NCBI GenBank assembly: GCA_009926865.1
Contig: RFOD01000005.1
Coordinates: 1 to 64,000 of the forward strand
Length of the DNA stretch: 64,000 bases
Direction: 5' to 3'
Source: Gammaproteobacteria bacterium
Lineage (GTDB): Bacteria; Pseudomonadota; Gammaproteobacteria; Steroidobacterales; Steroidobacteraceae
Below are positions 8,685 to 17,775 of the stretch, piece by piece. Each line of letters begins with the position of its first letter. Within the stretch, counting starts at the first letter, position 1. A model generated the notes under the pieces. The model was not told the origin of the DNA. It saw nothing but the letters and a program-made list of their open reading frames with translations, and made no database searches. The translations under genes and the position numbers were made by a program.

Positions 8685-10226
8685 ATGAGCCAAGACCCAA
8701 CCTCTCAACCCGCTTCCGAATATGAACTGCAGGCGCTGCTAGATGCCACGGTAGATGCGGTCATTGTGATCGACGCGCACGGAATCATTGAAAGCTTCAA
8801 TCGGTCGGGCGAGCGTCTGTTTGGTTACACCTCTGAAGAAGTGATCGGCCACAATGTCAGTATGCTCATGACGCATCGCGATCGCGATTCTCATGATCGA
8901 TACATGGCGCGGTATCTCGCAACGGGGGTCCCGCATATCATCGGGATCGGCCGAGAGGTTGATGCCGAGCACAAAGATGGCAGCGTTTTCCCTGTCTTCC
9001 TCTCAGTGGGTCAGATACACGGATCACGGCCGCCTCGATTCATTGGGCTGCTCCATGACATCACGCTGCGACGGGAGGCCATGATGGCGATCCGTCGCGA
9101 ACGTGATCGAGCGAACATGTACCTCGAAATGGCGCAGGTGATACTGCTTGCCTTGTCGACGGACTATCGTGTGCAACTGATTAATCGCAAAGGCTGCGAA
9201 ACCCTCTCGCGGCGAGAAATGGACTTACTCGGACGCGACTGGCTGCATATTGCGGTGCCGGACGATCAGCGCGCGCTCCTAGAAGAAGAGTTTCGTGCCA
9301 TGGAGCGCGATCCCAGTGGCGCAGAACGCTATTTTGAACACGCCGTGCAATCGGCGCACGGCGAGCGCCGCTTAATTGCCTGGCGCTGTATCCCGATGCG
9401 CAATGCCGAGGGACGACTCACCGGATTTTTCTCCTCTGGCGAAGATATCACCGACTCGAGACGCGCCTTTGAAGACGCCCAAGCCTCGCAAGAACGCCTT
9501 ACCCAAGTCTCGCGTTTAGCCACCCTAGGGGAGATGGCTGCGGGCATCGCCCATGAGCTCAACCAACCACTCGCCGCCATCAGCAACTACGCACACGCCG
9601 CTCAGCGTTTTGCGCAGTCTCTCGCGCTTGATCGGATTGATACAGATGGCGATATTCGCGCCGCTCTCGAGCAAATCGCCTCGCAAGCCGTCCGTGCCGG
9701 AGAAATCATTCGCCGGTTACGCGGTCTGGTTCAAAACCGCAATACACAAAAAGAGCCGAGCGACCTTAACCATTTGCTTCAGGAAGTACTCGGTTTTGTC
9801 CAAAGTGAGATTCGTTTACGCCAAATCCGAATTTCTTTGGAGCTAGACCCAACACTCCCATCTGTACCTCTCGATCGCATCCAAATACAACAGGTGCTCC
9901 TGAACCTGCTTCGTAATGCCATCGAGGCACTCGAAAATGCACCACCGACGGCGCGGCAGATTCTATTGCGCACTCAAAGCTCGCCGAGTTCGGGCTACAT
10001 CCGTTTTGTAATTAGTGACTCGGGACCTGGTGTTCCCGAGGACATCTTGCCTCAAATCTTTGATCCATTTTGCACCAGCAAGTCAACGGGAACAGGCTTG
10101 GGTCTCGCGATCAGTCGAACCATTGCGGAGGCGCACCACGGCAAGCTGAACTACGAGCACGCTCCTGGCGGGGGGGCACAATTTGTGCTCAGCCTGCCCC
10201 ACTCAAATCCAGGGGGATCTTTATGA
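8685..10226 (+). CDS. FixL-like haem-PAS oxygen-sensing histidine kinase
   Basis: 513 residues from the ATG at 8685 (MSQDPTS). The first PAS domain (about 12-130) matches the FixL haem pocket. H70, R76, H84 and R90 have exactly the spacing of H200, R206, H214 and R220 of Bradyrhizobium FixL, and the PHIIGIGR signature is present. A second PAS domain (about 145-265) follows. Next come a HisKA domain with phospho-acceptor His290 in AHELNQP and a HATPase with N, G1 (SDSGPGVP) and G2 (GTGLGLAI) boxes. No membrane segment is seen, so it is soluble. It is expected to autophosphorylate when oxygen leaves the haem and to phosphorylate the FixJ-like protein, whose start overlaps its stop. Confidence 0.9.
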   Translation: MSQDPTSQPASEYELQALLDATVDAVIVIDAHGIIESFNRSGERLFGYTSEEVIGHNVSMLMTHRDRDSHDRYMARYLATGVPHIIGIGREVDAEHKDGSVFPVFLSVGQIHGSRPPRFIGLLHDITLRREAMMAIRRERDRANMYLEMAQVILLALSTDYRVQLINRKGCETLSRREMDLLGRDWLHIAVPDDQRALLEEEFRAMERDPSGAERYFEHAVQSAHGERRLIAWRCIPMRNAEGRLTGFFSSGEDITDSRRAFEDAQASQERLTQVSRLATLGEMAAGIAHELNQPLAAISNYAHAAQRFAQSLALDRIDTDGDIRAALEQIASQAVRAGEIIRRLRGLVQNRNTQKEPSDLNHLLQEVLGFVQSEIRLRQIRISLELDPTLPSVPLDRIQIQQVLLNLLRNAIEALENAPPTARQILLRTQSSPSSGYIRFVISDSGPGVPEDILPQIFDPFCTSKSTGTGLGLAISRTIAEAHHGKLNYEHAPGGGAQFVLSLPHSNPGGSL

Positions 10227-10846
10227 AAACAGCCACCGTCCATGTGGTCGATGATGATGACGCGGTCCGCAGCTCACTTAAGTTATTGCTGAAGTCGGTG
10301 GGCTTAACCACCTCAGTCTATGCCTCGGCACAAGAGTTTTTGAGTCTGTGGCAACCCGATCACGCAGGCTGTTTAGTATTGGATGTGCGTATGCCAGGTA
10401 TGAGCGGACCGGAAGTCCAAATGGAACTCAACGCGCGGGGCGCCATTATTCCAGTGATATTTATCAGCGGTCACGGCGATATTCCGATGGCGGTGGAGGC
10501 GATTCAGCACGGGGCATTCGACTTTTTACAAAAACCGTTTCGCGATCAGGACCTCATTGATCGAGTGCAGCGTGCACTCGCGGCCGATGGCGAAAATCGA
10601 AAATTGCTCTCGCAACGCGATACGCTGCGATCGCGCTATGAATCATTGACCCCTCGCGAACAGGAAGTGCTTGCACTCGTCACCCAAGGCAAAGCCAACA
10701 AAGTGATGGCTGGTGATCTTGGTGTCAGCCAGCGTACGGTAGAAATCCATCGGGCGCGAGTGATGGAAAAAATGGGTGCACACTCGCTCGCCCAACTCGT
10801 ACGTATGGTGCTGGAGCTTGAGAACGACCTCACGACGTCACACTGA
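10223..10846 (+). CDS. FixJ-family response regulator
   Basis: 207 residues from the ATG at 10223, preceded by AGGGGGA and overlapping the kinase stop (ATGA). The longer track start lies inside the kinase gene and is rejected. The receiver domain carries the acidic pocket DDDD (10-13) and phospho-acceptor Asp54 (LDVRMPG), as in FixJ. The C-terminal LuxR-type HTH reads LTPREQEVLALV...SQRTVEIHRARV. It should activate low-oxygen genes when phosphorylated by the FixL-like partner. The expected targets, a cbb3 oxidase operon, are missing here except for the remnant immediately downstream. Confidence 0.92.
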   Translation: MKTATVHVVDDDDAVRSSLKLLLKSVGLTTSVYASAQEFLSLWQPDHAGCLVLDVRMPGMSGPEVQMELNARGAIIPVIFISGHGDIPMAVEAIQHGAFDFLQKPFRDQDLIDRVQRALAADGENRKLLSQRDTLRSRYESLTPREQEVLALVTQGKANKVMAGDLGVSQRTVEIHRARVMEKMGAHSLAQLVRMVLELENDLTTSH

Positions 10847-11110
10847 TCTAACGCGCACGCTGCTGCAGATCTGCTACTCCTCAGGGAAAGCTTGAGCCCG
10901 CCACCCGACAGCATTCGTCTTGCGCGACGGACACTCAAAATCATCCGCCAAAATTTTCGTTGGGCGGCAGCCCATAATTTCACCGCGCTACCGATCGCGG
11001 TACTCGGCCTGATACCGCCATGGGTGGCGGCGATTGGCACGTCGCCCTCCTCACTCTGGGTGGTCTTTAACGCGCGTCGGCTAGCCGCTGATCAAATCAA
11101 GGAGGCATGA
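10847..11110 (+). pseudogene. ccoI: C-terminal remnant of cbb3-oxidase copper P-type ATPase CcoI/FixI
   Basis: Starting directly after the fixJ stop, and in the same frame, ~87 codons match only the C-terminal end of a heavy-metal P1B ATPase. Seen are AAADLLLLRESL, ARRTLKIIRQNFRWAAAHN, ALPIAVLGLIPPWVAAIG and the final SSLWVVFNARRLA. The actuator, DKTGT phosphorylation loop, ATP-binding domain and most membrane helices are absent, so it cannot pump copper. Its stop overlaps the ccoS start (ATGA), the normal ccoI-ccoS arrangement. The track start (TTG at 10892) is not meaningful. The best reading is the right-hand edge of a deletion that removed the preceding cco genes. Confidence 0.8.
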
Positions 11111-11283
11111 TGGCCAGTATTTACTTACTGAGACCGCTATCGATTTTTTTGGTAGGTCTGGCTATCTGGGCATTTTTTTGGGCTGTCGATCAAGATCAAT
11201 TCGAAGACCTCGAGGGGCCCTCCCGATTAGCGCTCGAGGGGGATCAACCGCTCAGCGAGGACGCCAAACCACGCCCAGATTAA
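11107..11283 (+). CDS. ccoS: cbb3-type cytochrome oxidase assembly protein CcoS
   Basis: A 58-residue small membrane protein, too short for the ORF track, preceded by a strong AAGGAGG site. It has a single N-terminal helix containing the family hallmark GLAIWAFFWAV, followed by QFEDLEGPS. CcoS is needed to insert haem and copper into CcoN of the cbb3 oxidase. It is intact although its partner genes are absent from the window. Two ATGs in tandem (11107, 11110) are both possible starts. Its 3' end overlaps the convergent outer-membrane gene by 32 bases. Confidence 0.88.
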   Translation: MMASIYLLRPLSIFLVGLAIWAFFWAVDQDQFEDLEGPSRLALEGDQPLSEDAKPRPD

Positions 11284-12010
11284 AACTACTAAAACGCGCG
11301 AACGCGTAGACCTTATCGTTATCGGCACCGCCATCTAAAAAACGCAGCTGGCCGCGCACGCGCCAATCATCCGAGAGCGAATACGAGAATCCTGCGCCCA
11401 AATCGACGGCGTAGCCTGGACCACCACCCAAAGCATCGATATCTGCCTCGAGTAACCAGCGGTCTGCAAGGGGCTTTTCAACGGCCGCATGCAGCAAGGG
11501 GACAAAGCCCGTATCGTTCTTACTGGCAACTAGCGACCCTTGTCGTAAACGAATACTGGCGTCACGTACTTTAGCGGTAAAACCGACTTTCACTCGTAAA
11601 TCTGCGCGGTCGATCCAAAGATAACGCCAGGTAAGACGCCAAGAGTTGAACTGATAACGGGCATCAATGGAACCCGATGCGAAACTTGCTCCCTGAAACG
11701 CAATATCCGTCGCGCTGGTGCCCGACTCAGACAGCGCCAGCGGTGCAAGCAAGATCCGCCACTCTTGCCGCTCACGCCACTGTCCAGACAGCTCGATACG
11801 ACCGGCGACCCAGGGTCCGTCACCTGTCAACGCATCCAGCGCGAAGCGCGATGCCGACCCATCATTGGGCACCTCGACATCATTACGACCTTGCCAAGTG
11901 ACCACCGCGCTCGCAGAGATCTCCTCCAGGGTCGACTCAGTGGCCGAGACGGTGGGCCCAACTATGAGAGCGCCGACCCAGAGAGCGCCGACGACAAGAC
12001 CATTCATCAT
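11252..12010 (-). CDS. Predicted outer-membrane beta-barrel protein, function unknown
   Basis: About 252 residues if started at the ATG at 12010, which gives a clean signal peptide (GLVVGALWVGALIVGPTVSA). An earlier ATG at 12118 overlaps the ppc stop (TGATG) but adds 36 non-signal residues. The mature part alternates polar and aromatic residues (WRLTWRYLWIDRADLRVKVGF, YAFARFSSFNLGVVW) and ends in an aromatic strand, typical of small outer-membrane barrels. I do not recognise a named family. It lies just downstream of ppc and is probably co-transcribed with it. Its stop lies inside the convergent ccoS gene. Confidence 0.6.
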   Translation of the reverse strand: MMNGLVVGALWVGALIVGPTVSATESTLEEISASAVVTWQGRNDVEVPNDGSASRFALDALTGDGPWVAGRIELSGQWRERQEWRILLAPLALSESGTSATDIAFQGASFASGSIDARYQFNSWRLTWRYLWIDRADLRVKVGFTAKVRDASIRLRQGSLVASKNDTGFVPLLHAAVEKPLADRWLLEADIDALGGGPGYAVDLGAGFSYSLSDDWRVRGQLRFLDGGADNDKVYAFARFSSFNLGVVWRPR

Positions 12011-12117
12011 AAAACCGCCCACGGCGATAGGGCACCCCGTTACGAAGTCCGCTAAGACTCCAGCCTTAGACTTTTGCGGACCAGACACACGCTGATCGAT
12101 TACTTGGGTTGCGCGCA

Positions 12118-14856
12118 TCAACCTGTGCTCTGCAAACCTTGTGAGATTCCATTAATACTGGCAAGTAGCGCATCGAGCAAGTCGCGATTATCACGGCCAC
12201 CGGCACGCCATCGAGACAGCAAATCCACCTGCATCAAATGCATGGGGTCTACATAAGGGTTTCTCAATTGCAGCGCGCGCTGTTGCATCGGCTCCTCCTC
12301 CAATAAATCCGCATGTCCTGTGATTTTCAACAAGCTCGTACAAGCGAGCTCATGTTCTCGACTGATCATCTCAAAAAATTGATTACTCTCTTTGATCTGA
12401 TGGCTCGCGAGCGGCAAGTAATGCGCACTGATCGCAAGATCCGTTCGCGACAACATCACCGACAAATCATCAAATAGATGACTCAAAAACGGTTTACGCC
12501 ACGCTGCGCGACACGCTTCCAGACCAAATTGTTGCAAGGCAGCCTGTAACGCTGTGCCAGCGCCAAACCAACCGGGCAAAAGCATCCGATTTTGTGTCCA
12601 GGCAAATACCCAAGGAACCGCACGAATCGCCATCAAACCGCTGTGTCCATGTCGTGTCGTCGGTCGATTGCCGATTTGCATGCGTTCAATCACATCAATC
12701 GGAGTTACCGCCCGGAACCACGCTTCGAAGCCAGGGGACTCGATGATCAGTTCGCGGTACACCCGTGCGCCCGCGACCGCCATGCACTCGGCGATTGGTA
12801 ACCAATCGTTATCCGATGGTACGTCGCCCTCTGGAGCGCCGACTGATGCCGTCGCGAGCGACAAAGATCCAAACGCGCGCTCTAGGGTGCGCAGCGCAAT
12901 CGAGCCCAACCCATAGTGATGATTAATGCCCTCGCCTTGTTCGGTCAGTGCGAGCCAGCCGTTGATGGCGCTCGCTGGCATCCCATTCAGCATGGCATCG
13001 ACGCGACCGCCACCGCGAGGAATACTGCCGCCTCTCGCATGACACAAAAGCTGCTTTTCACCGGCTGCGTGCAGAGCCTTGACGATATCCCCTTGGGCTC
13101 GATACGCCGCAAAGCGTGAGGCAACGATACCAGCTTGCTTACTGCTCTCGGAGTATCCTACCCACACCCATTGGCGCTGGCCGCGACCATCCAAATGTCG
13201 TCGATAGAGCGGCTCTGCCAATAGGCGCGATAGACTGCTCCCAGCGGCCTCCAGCGCCTGCATCGAATCAAACATCGGCGCAAAGTCGATCGCCACTAGG
13301 TCGGTATCTTTGTTGACCGCATCGGCCCAACGCGCAAGCAACACCGGCGCCAACATATCATCCGCACTCGTCACGCCGTTCACCACATACGCCCCAACCG
13401 AGGCATCACCGTATCGGCGACGACTCTGCAGTAAGGTGGCAAATACCGCCAGCGTACGCTTACCGAGCGCGTCCAAATCCGCTTTAGGGCCTACATCCTG
13501 TTCAAGCCACGAAACTAGCTGAGCATGTCTATCTGCCGCTGTCAGTAGTAACCAATCGGGGCGATCCATGGCCCGCGAGATCACCCCGTGGTGAATCAAA
13601 CTGTGCTGCCGAACATCAAGTGTCGCCAAATGAAAACCGAAAGTATCAACCCGTCGCTGCAATCGCCGTACGGCATGCAGACCGGCGTAGAGCCCCTTAT
13701 TTGACAACAAACTCTCAGCGACCAAAGAAATATCACGTGCGAACTGCTGCGGATTTTCGTAGCCTGTCGATCGCGACTCATAGGTGGCGCGAAGACGCTC
13801 GGCAACCTGTAGCAAAAATACGCGGTACGGCATACTGTCATGACGCGCCGGCGCACTCGATCGTACATCGGGCATGAGTAAGGCGTATTCCGCCGTTCTT
13901 TGTCGCACCGCCTCGCTCACGGTGACTCGACTACCGCTCTGCGATAAAACCTGCGCTAATTCCTGAACTTCCAAAAAGTAGGCATTGACGATGCCCTGTT
14001 GTTGTCGCGCTAACGTTTCTCGGATGGTTTTCCCGTGCACATCCGGATTACCGTCCATATCCCCGCCCACCCAGGACGCAAAACGAATCAACACAGGAAT
14101 ATCGATCGGATCGGGCGACGATCCGTAATGTTGGCCAATCGCCTCGGCGATTTCCTCGTAGAAATCTGGCACGATCCGGTAGAGCACTTCAGCCAAATAA
14201 AACATCACGTGCTCGCGCTCATCCGCAACCGTTAACTGCTGGCGTGGATGATCGCCCGTTTGCCAACTGGTCGTCAGTTCACTGCGAATTTCCGCCACAG
14301 AGGCCCGTTGCTCGCTCGGCGAAAGGGTCGGATTTAGCCGATCAAACAATAAATCTGCTAAACGCTGCTGCTTACGCAATATCGTTCGACGTGTGGATTC
14401 CGTCGGATGCGACATGAAGACCGGTACGACTTGTAGCGACCGCAGTAGCGCCATTAAAGCGTCTCGATCTAGCCCCTTTTCTTTGAGCGCCCCGATCGCG
14501 GCACTCACACCACCCGGCTGAGGTCGGTGACGATCATCCTGAAAATAAGCGCGACGACGACGCACCCGATGAACTTGTTCAGCGAGATTGACGACCTGAA
14601 ACCACGCCGTAAAAGCCCGCTCCAGTTCACGCGCCATTTCCGGTGACCGACCACGGGTCCGTTGCTCGAGTTCACTGGCTGCATCGAGATCGCCATTACG
14701 TCGAGCGATCGCTAACTGTCGATCGGTTTCGACGACTTCAAAGAGTGCGTCACCCCCCTGATCGCGCAATACCTCGCCGACTAACGAGCCAAGTAGATGC
14801 ACATCCTCGCGTAGCGCGGCATGCTTTGGCGGAAACTGGATCTCGGTGCGGTTCAC
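12118..14856 (-). CDS. ppc: Phosphoenolpyruvate carboxylase
   Basis: 912 residues, normal length for bacterial PEPC, which makes oxaloacetate from PEP and bicarbonate to refill the TCA cycle. The N-terminal active-site motif is VFMSHPTEST with its histidine. The central loops read GYSESSKQAG and ARGGSIPRGGG, and the C-terminus ends QSTG. These deviate from the E. coli-type GYSDSAKD, GRGGSVGRGGG and QNTG, and place it in a divergent proteobacterial PEPC subgroup. The glycine loop and arginines are kept, so activity is likely. It is downstream of the TonB receptor but separated from it by a terminator. Confidence 0.93.
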   Translation of the reverse strand: MNRTEIQFPPKHAALREDVHLLGSLVGEVLRDQGGDALFEVVETDRQLAIARRNGDLDAASELEQRTRGRSPEMARELERAFTAWFQVVNLAEQVHRVRRRRAYFQDDRHRPQPGGVSAAIGALKEKGLDRDALMALLRSLQVVPVFMSHPTESTRRTILRKQQRLADLLFDRLNPTLSPSEQRASVAEIRSELTTSWQTGDHPRQQLTVADEREHVMFYLAEVLYRIVPDFYEEIAEAIGQHYGSSPDPIDIPVLIRFASWVGGDMDGNPDVHGKTIRETLARQQQGIVNAYFLEVQELAQVLSQSGSRVTVSEAVRQRTAEYALLMPDVRSSAPARHDSMPYRVFLLQVAERLRATYESRSTGYENPQQFARDISLVAESLLSNKGLYAGLHAVRRLQRRVDTFGFHLATLDVRQHSLIHHGVISRAMDRPDWLLLTAADRHAQLVSWLEQDVGPKADLDALGKRTLAVFATLLQSRRRYGDASVGAYVVNGVTSADDMLAPVLLARWADAVNKDTDLVAIDFAPMFDSMQALEAAGSSLSRLLAEPLYRRHLDGRGQRQWVWVGYSESSKQAGIVASRFAAYRAQGDIVKALHAAGEKQLLCHARGGSIPRGGGRVDAMLNGMPASAINGWLALTEQGEGINHHYGLGSIALRTLERAFGSLSLATASVGAPEGDVPSDNDWLPIAECMAVAGARVYRELIIESPGFEAWFRAVTPIDVIERMQIGNRPTTRHGHSGLMAIRAVPWVFAWTQNRMLLPGWFGAGTALQAALQQFGLEACRAAWRKPFLSHLFDDLSVMLSRTDLAISAHYLPLASHQIKESNQFFEMISREHELACTSLLKITGHADLLEEEPMQQRALQLRNPYVDPMHLMQVDLLSRWRAGGRDNRDLLDALLASINGISQGLQSTG

Positions 14857-14890
14857 GCGCGGAGTTTACACCCGAGGTGTGAGGACAGAT

Positions 14891-14927
14891 AAAAAAAGGG
14901 CCGAGCAAGCTACGTTGCCCGGCCCTC
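14891..14927 (-). terminator. Rho-independent terminator of TonB receptor 1
   Basis: On the minus strand AGGGCCG...GCAA-type arms pair (AGGGCCG-C-GCAA / TTGC-TCGGCCCT, one mismatch) around a six-base loop. A run of seven Ts follows, upstream of ppc. It ends the transcript of the 839-residue TonB receptor and isolates ppc. Confidence 0.85.
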
Positions 14928-14991
14928 TTCGAATGTGGAGCGCGTTAATTGTTAGCCGAACTTAACGCACCCTCTCGACCACCATCCCAGA

Positions 14992-17511
14992 TCAACGGAA
15001 CGAGTACGCGAAGTCCACGCCCCATGAGGAGCCCGGCGCATCGTGAATGAACGATCCACCGAATTCTGGGGCAGGGATCACCTCGGCCAAGTAATTCTCG
15101 TCCGTGATGTTGCGACCCCAAGCGGTGACGCTCCAGGTGCCGTTGGAGACACCCAAGCGTGCGTTCATCAGCGAGAACGACTCACGCTTCTGCTTAGAGA
15201 ACTCGCCCTGTCCGAAGCCGAAGTAGGTAAACAGGTTCGGCACCAGATTCGCTTGCACGGTGCTAAACCATGTCTCGCCCACGAAGGAGCCGTCGAGGCG
15301 CGCGTTCACCACCCAATCCGAGGCACCGACCGGAATCTTCAGATCAATACCTGCGTTACCGGTGTACTCCGGCGCGTAGGGGATCTTGTTACCGGCGGTA
15401 TACGGGCGGCCGTCATAGCGCTTGATTTCGCTGTCGGCGGTGCCGTAGCCCGCAAACAAGGTCACCATGCTGTTCACGCGCCAACGCGCATCGATTTCAA
15501 CACCCTTCACTTCCGCTTCTTCGGCGTTGGTCACCACGCGCAGCAGTCCAAACGGACCCGCAAAGAAGTTAAAGAACTGCATATCTTCGATATCGGTCTG
15601 ATACACCGCACCATTGATCGCGAGCGAGCCATCGAGCAGCGTAGCCTTGAAGCCTGCTTCGAAAGACTTCGAAACTTCCTTTTCGTACTCGTCTTTCACG
15701 TTGCTCAACGAACGATCTGAGCCGTCGGCATTACACGCCGGCACGGTCAAGAAGGTGCTGATCGCGATGTTTTCCCACTGGGTCGGACCCGTGCACAGAC
15801 CACCGAAGTTCAGCTCCACCGTATCGCGGCTACCCGAGGAGTTGAAACCGCCCGAGCGGAAGCCGACGCCGTAGGAAGCGAAGACCGCAAAGTCATCCGT
15901 TGCCTTCCAATTGATGGAGAGCTTCGGCTGCATCTCTGAGAAGGTGCGCTCACGGCTTGGAATCGAGGTGAGTGCCGGATTGACATCGTAGGCGGGGTTG
16001 ATAAACGCACCTGTGCCGCTGAAGCCTGGCGTCTGCGGCCCAATCTTTGGCACGTTGTTCGAGACTTCGCGCTTTTCTTCGTCGTAACGCAGTGCGAGCG
16101 CGAGCTCGAGTCCCTCGGAAATATCGTAGGCAATTTGACCAAAGCCCGCGAGCACTGTGCTGTCAAAGTTGTCGTCATACAGCAAGTCGGTTGGATTCGG
16201 GCCACCGGTCCGAACCAGAGGTTCGGTCACGAAGCCCAAATCATTGTCCGAGCCCTGCGAGACCACCACGCGACGCTGAATATCGGCAGCATAAACACCC
16301 GCCACCCAGCGTAAGGCCTCATCGCCAGGTGAGGTCAATCGCAGCTCAAAGCTGAGATCCTTCTGGTTGCGCTCTTGGTACTGATAGCCATCGCAGGTCA
16401 CCGGACCATAGGGCGGCAACAAGCCGGGATAGAAGAACGGAGCCGGCAGTGGCGTGTCAGCGGTACGAGCAGCCAAGGAGTTTTGGCAGCTCGCGACGTT
16501 GGCATACAAACCAAAGGCCGCGCTGGTGCCGTCGGTCAAAAAGTAATTCTTTTGATCATTGTACGCGACCATCGTAGTCAACGTACCCGGCGCCACGTCA
16601 AACTCGGTCTTCAACGAGAAGTTGATGTTCTCTTGCTCGTTCTGCGGCTTGACGTTGTTGAGGTATACAAAGTTATGGGTATTAGCATTCTCCCAAAAGA
16701 GATCACCAAACCCGCTTAGTGCCGCTTCCTGTAAAGCAAACGAGGCATTGAAGTTGATCGCACCGGCATCGAGTTTTGACACCTTTAGCTTCGCATCAAA
16801 GGTACCGTTGTCACCGAGCGAGCCTATCAAACGACCGCTAGCGCCGGTTTCTTCAAAGAAATCAACGCAGTCATCGCAATTGAGGTAGCTGTTATCCCAC
16901 TGCCCGTCGGTCTTGCGCGTGTAAGCAGAAAAAGAGCCACGGATGTCATCGGAGATCGGACCGCCTACGTAAGCGTTGAGCTTGTAGCTACCGTACTGTC
17001 CGAAGCCACCACCCACGTCAAACTCGAGACTCTCGCCCGGTTGGCGTGTGGTGATAATCATTGCGCCCGACACAGCGTTACGACCGTAGAGCGCGCCCTG
17101 CGGGCCCTTCAACACTTCGATCTGCGAAACGTTGTTCAACTCTTGGTTCAAGGCCTGCGGGTTGGTTTGCAGCACGCCATCGACGACCAGCGCAAAGTTG
17201 GTCTCGGCATCGCGTCCGGTGTTGATACCGCGAATCGTGACCTGAAGGTCTCCAACTTCCGCGGTTTGCACTTGGGCGACGCCCGGCGTCAGCGCGATGA
17301 AGTCTTGCGGACGTTCGATACCCGCGGCTTGGATTTCTTGGGCAGTAAATGCCTGCACGGTGGCCGGCACATCTTCGATGCGCTCGGCACGTTGACGGGC
17401 AGTCACCACGATTTCTTCTAGCTGGGCTTCCTGAGCCAGTGCTTTGCCGCCACTCAGAGCAGCCAACACCGCCGCACCGACCAGCGACGCACGCGAAAAA
17501 CGATAAGACAT
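14992..17511 (-). CDS. TonB-dependent outer-membrane receptor 1
   Basis: 839 residues. Signal peptide (LVGAAVLAALSGGKALA), a TonB box-like EEIVVTARQR near residue 32, and a plug domain to about residue 160 (VLKGPQGALYGRNAVSGAMI). A 22-strand barrel follows, ending in the aromatic FAYSFR. It is the family of energised importers used by marine and soil proteobacteria for large or hydrophobic substrates, not obviously a siderophore or B12 type. It is monocistronic with its own terminator and divergent from the amidohydrolase. The gap carries a perfect palindrome that may control both. Substrate unknown; neighbours suggest a carboxylic acid or its ester. Confidence 0.92.
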   Translation of the reverse strand: MSYRFSRASLVGAAVLAALSGGKALAQEAQLEEIVVTARQRAERIEDVPATVQAFTAQEIQAAGIERPQDFIALTPGVAQVQTAEVGDLQVTIRGINTGRDAETNFALVVDGVLQTNPQALNQELNNVSQIEVLKGPQGALYGRNAVSGAMIITTRQPGESLEFDVGGGFGQYGSYKLNAYVGGPISDDIRGSFSAYTRKTDGQWDNSYLNCDDCVDFFEETGASGRLIGSLGDNGTFDAKLKVSKLDAGAINFNASFALQEAALSGFGDLFWENANTHNFVYLNNVKPQNEQENINFSLKTEFDVAPGTLTTMVAYNDQKNYFLTDGTSAAFGLYANVASCQNSLAARTADTPLPAPFFYPGLLPPYGPVTCDGYQYQERNQKDLSFELRLTSPGDEALRWVAGVYAADIQRRVVVSQGSDNDLGFVTEPLVRTGGPNPTDLLYDDNFDSTVLAGFGQIAYDISEGLELALALRYDEEKREVSNNVPKIGPQTPGFSGTGAFINPAYDVNPALTSIPSRERTFSEMQPKLSINWKATDDFAVFASYGVGFRSGGFNSSGSRDTVELNFGGLCTGPTQWENIAISTFLTVPACNADGSDRSLSNVKDEYEKEVSKSFEAGFKATLLDGSLAINGAVYQTDIEDMQFFNFFAGPFGLLRVVTNAEEAEVKGVEIDARWRVNSMVTLFAGYGTADSEIKRYDGRPYTAGNKIPYAPEYTGNAGIDLKIPVGASDWVVNARLDGSFVGETWFSTVQANLVPNLFTYFGFGQGEFSKQKRESFSLMNARLGVSNGTWSVTAWGRNITDENYLAEVIPAPEFGGSFIHDAPGSSWGVDFAYSFR

Positions 17512-17588
17512 GAGGGCCTCCAGAATCTTTCCTTAGACGAACGGAGTTGTGAGTCAACGCGCAGTGTACGAGGGACTGTCATCGGATA

Positions 17589-17605
17589 GCAACGGAGTCC
17601 GTTGC
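17589..17605. promoter_or_regulatory. Perfect palindrome, candidate operator
   Basis: GCAACGGA-G-TCCGTTGC, eight-base arms with a one-base centre, lies 78 bases upstream of TonB receptor 1 and ~170 bases upstream of the amidohydrolase. A second, imperfect GTTG/CAAC element around TAATTA follows at about 17620-17635. Symmetry and position suggest a repressor site. The regulator is unidentified; its sequence differs from the GntR-site candidate at 21867. Confidence 0.45.
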
Positions 17606-17775
17606 GAGCCCGGTCCAAGCGTTGTAATTACGCAACAAATTGATCACCCCTCGACCCGCGTGCGACCAGACAGCGACCCCTGCCTGTTGGTCGCACCGAC
17701 TTGCAAGCCCACTCCCAGTCGCCGCCGCGAGCAATAATGCACACTCAACTACACCAAAGATGAAGTGAGACGCCT

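Noticed and set aside
15043-15720. 225-residue plus-strand ORF opposite TonB receptor 1
   Set aside because: Antisense shadow of a clear TonB receptor gene; no domain features or ribosome site.
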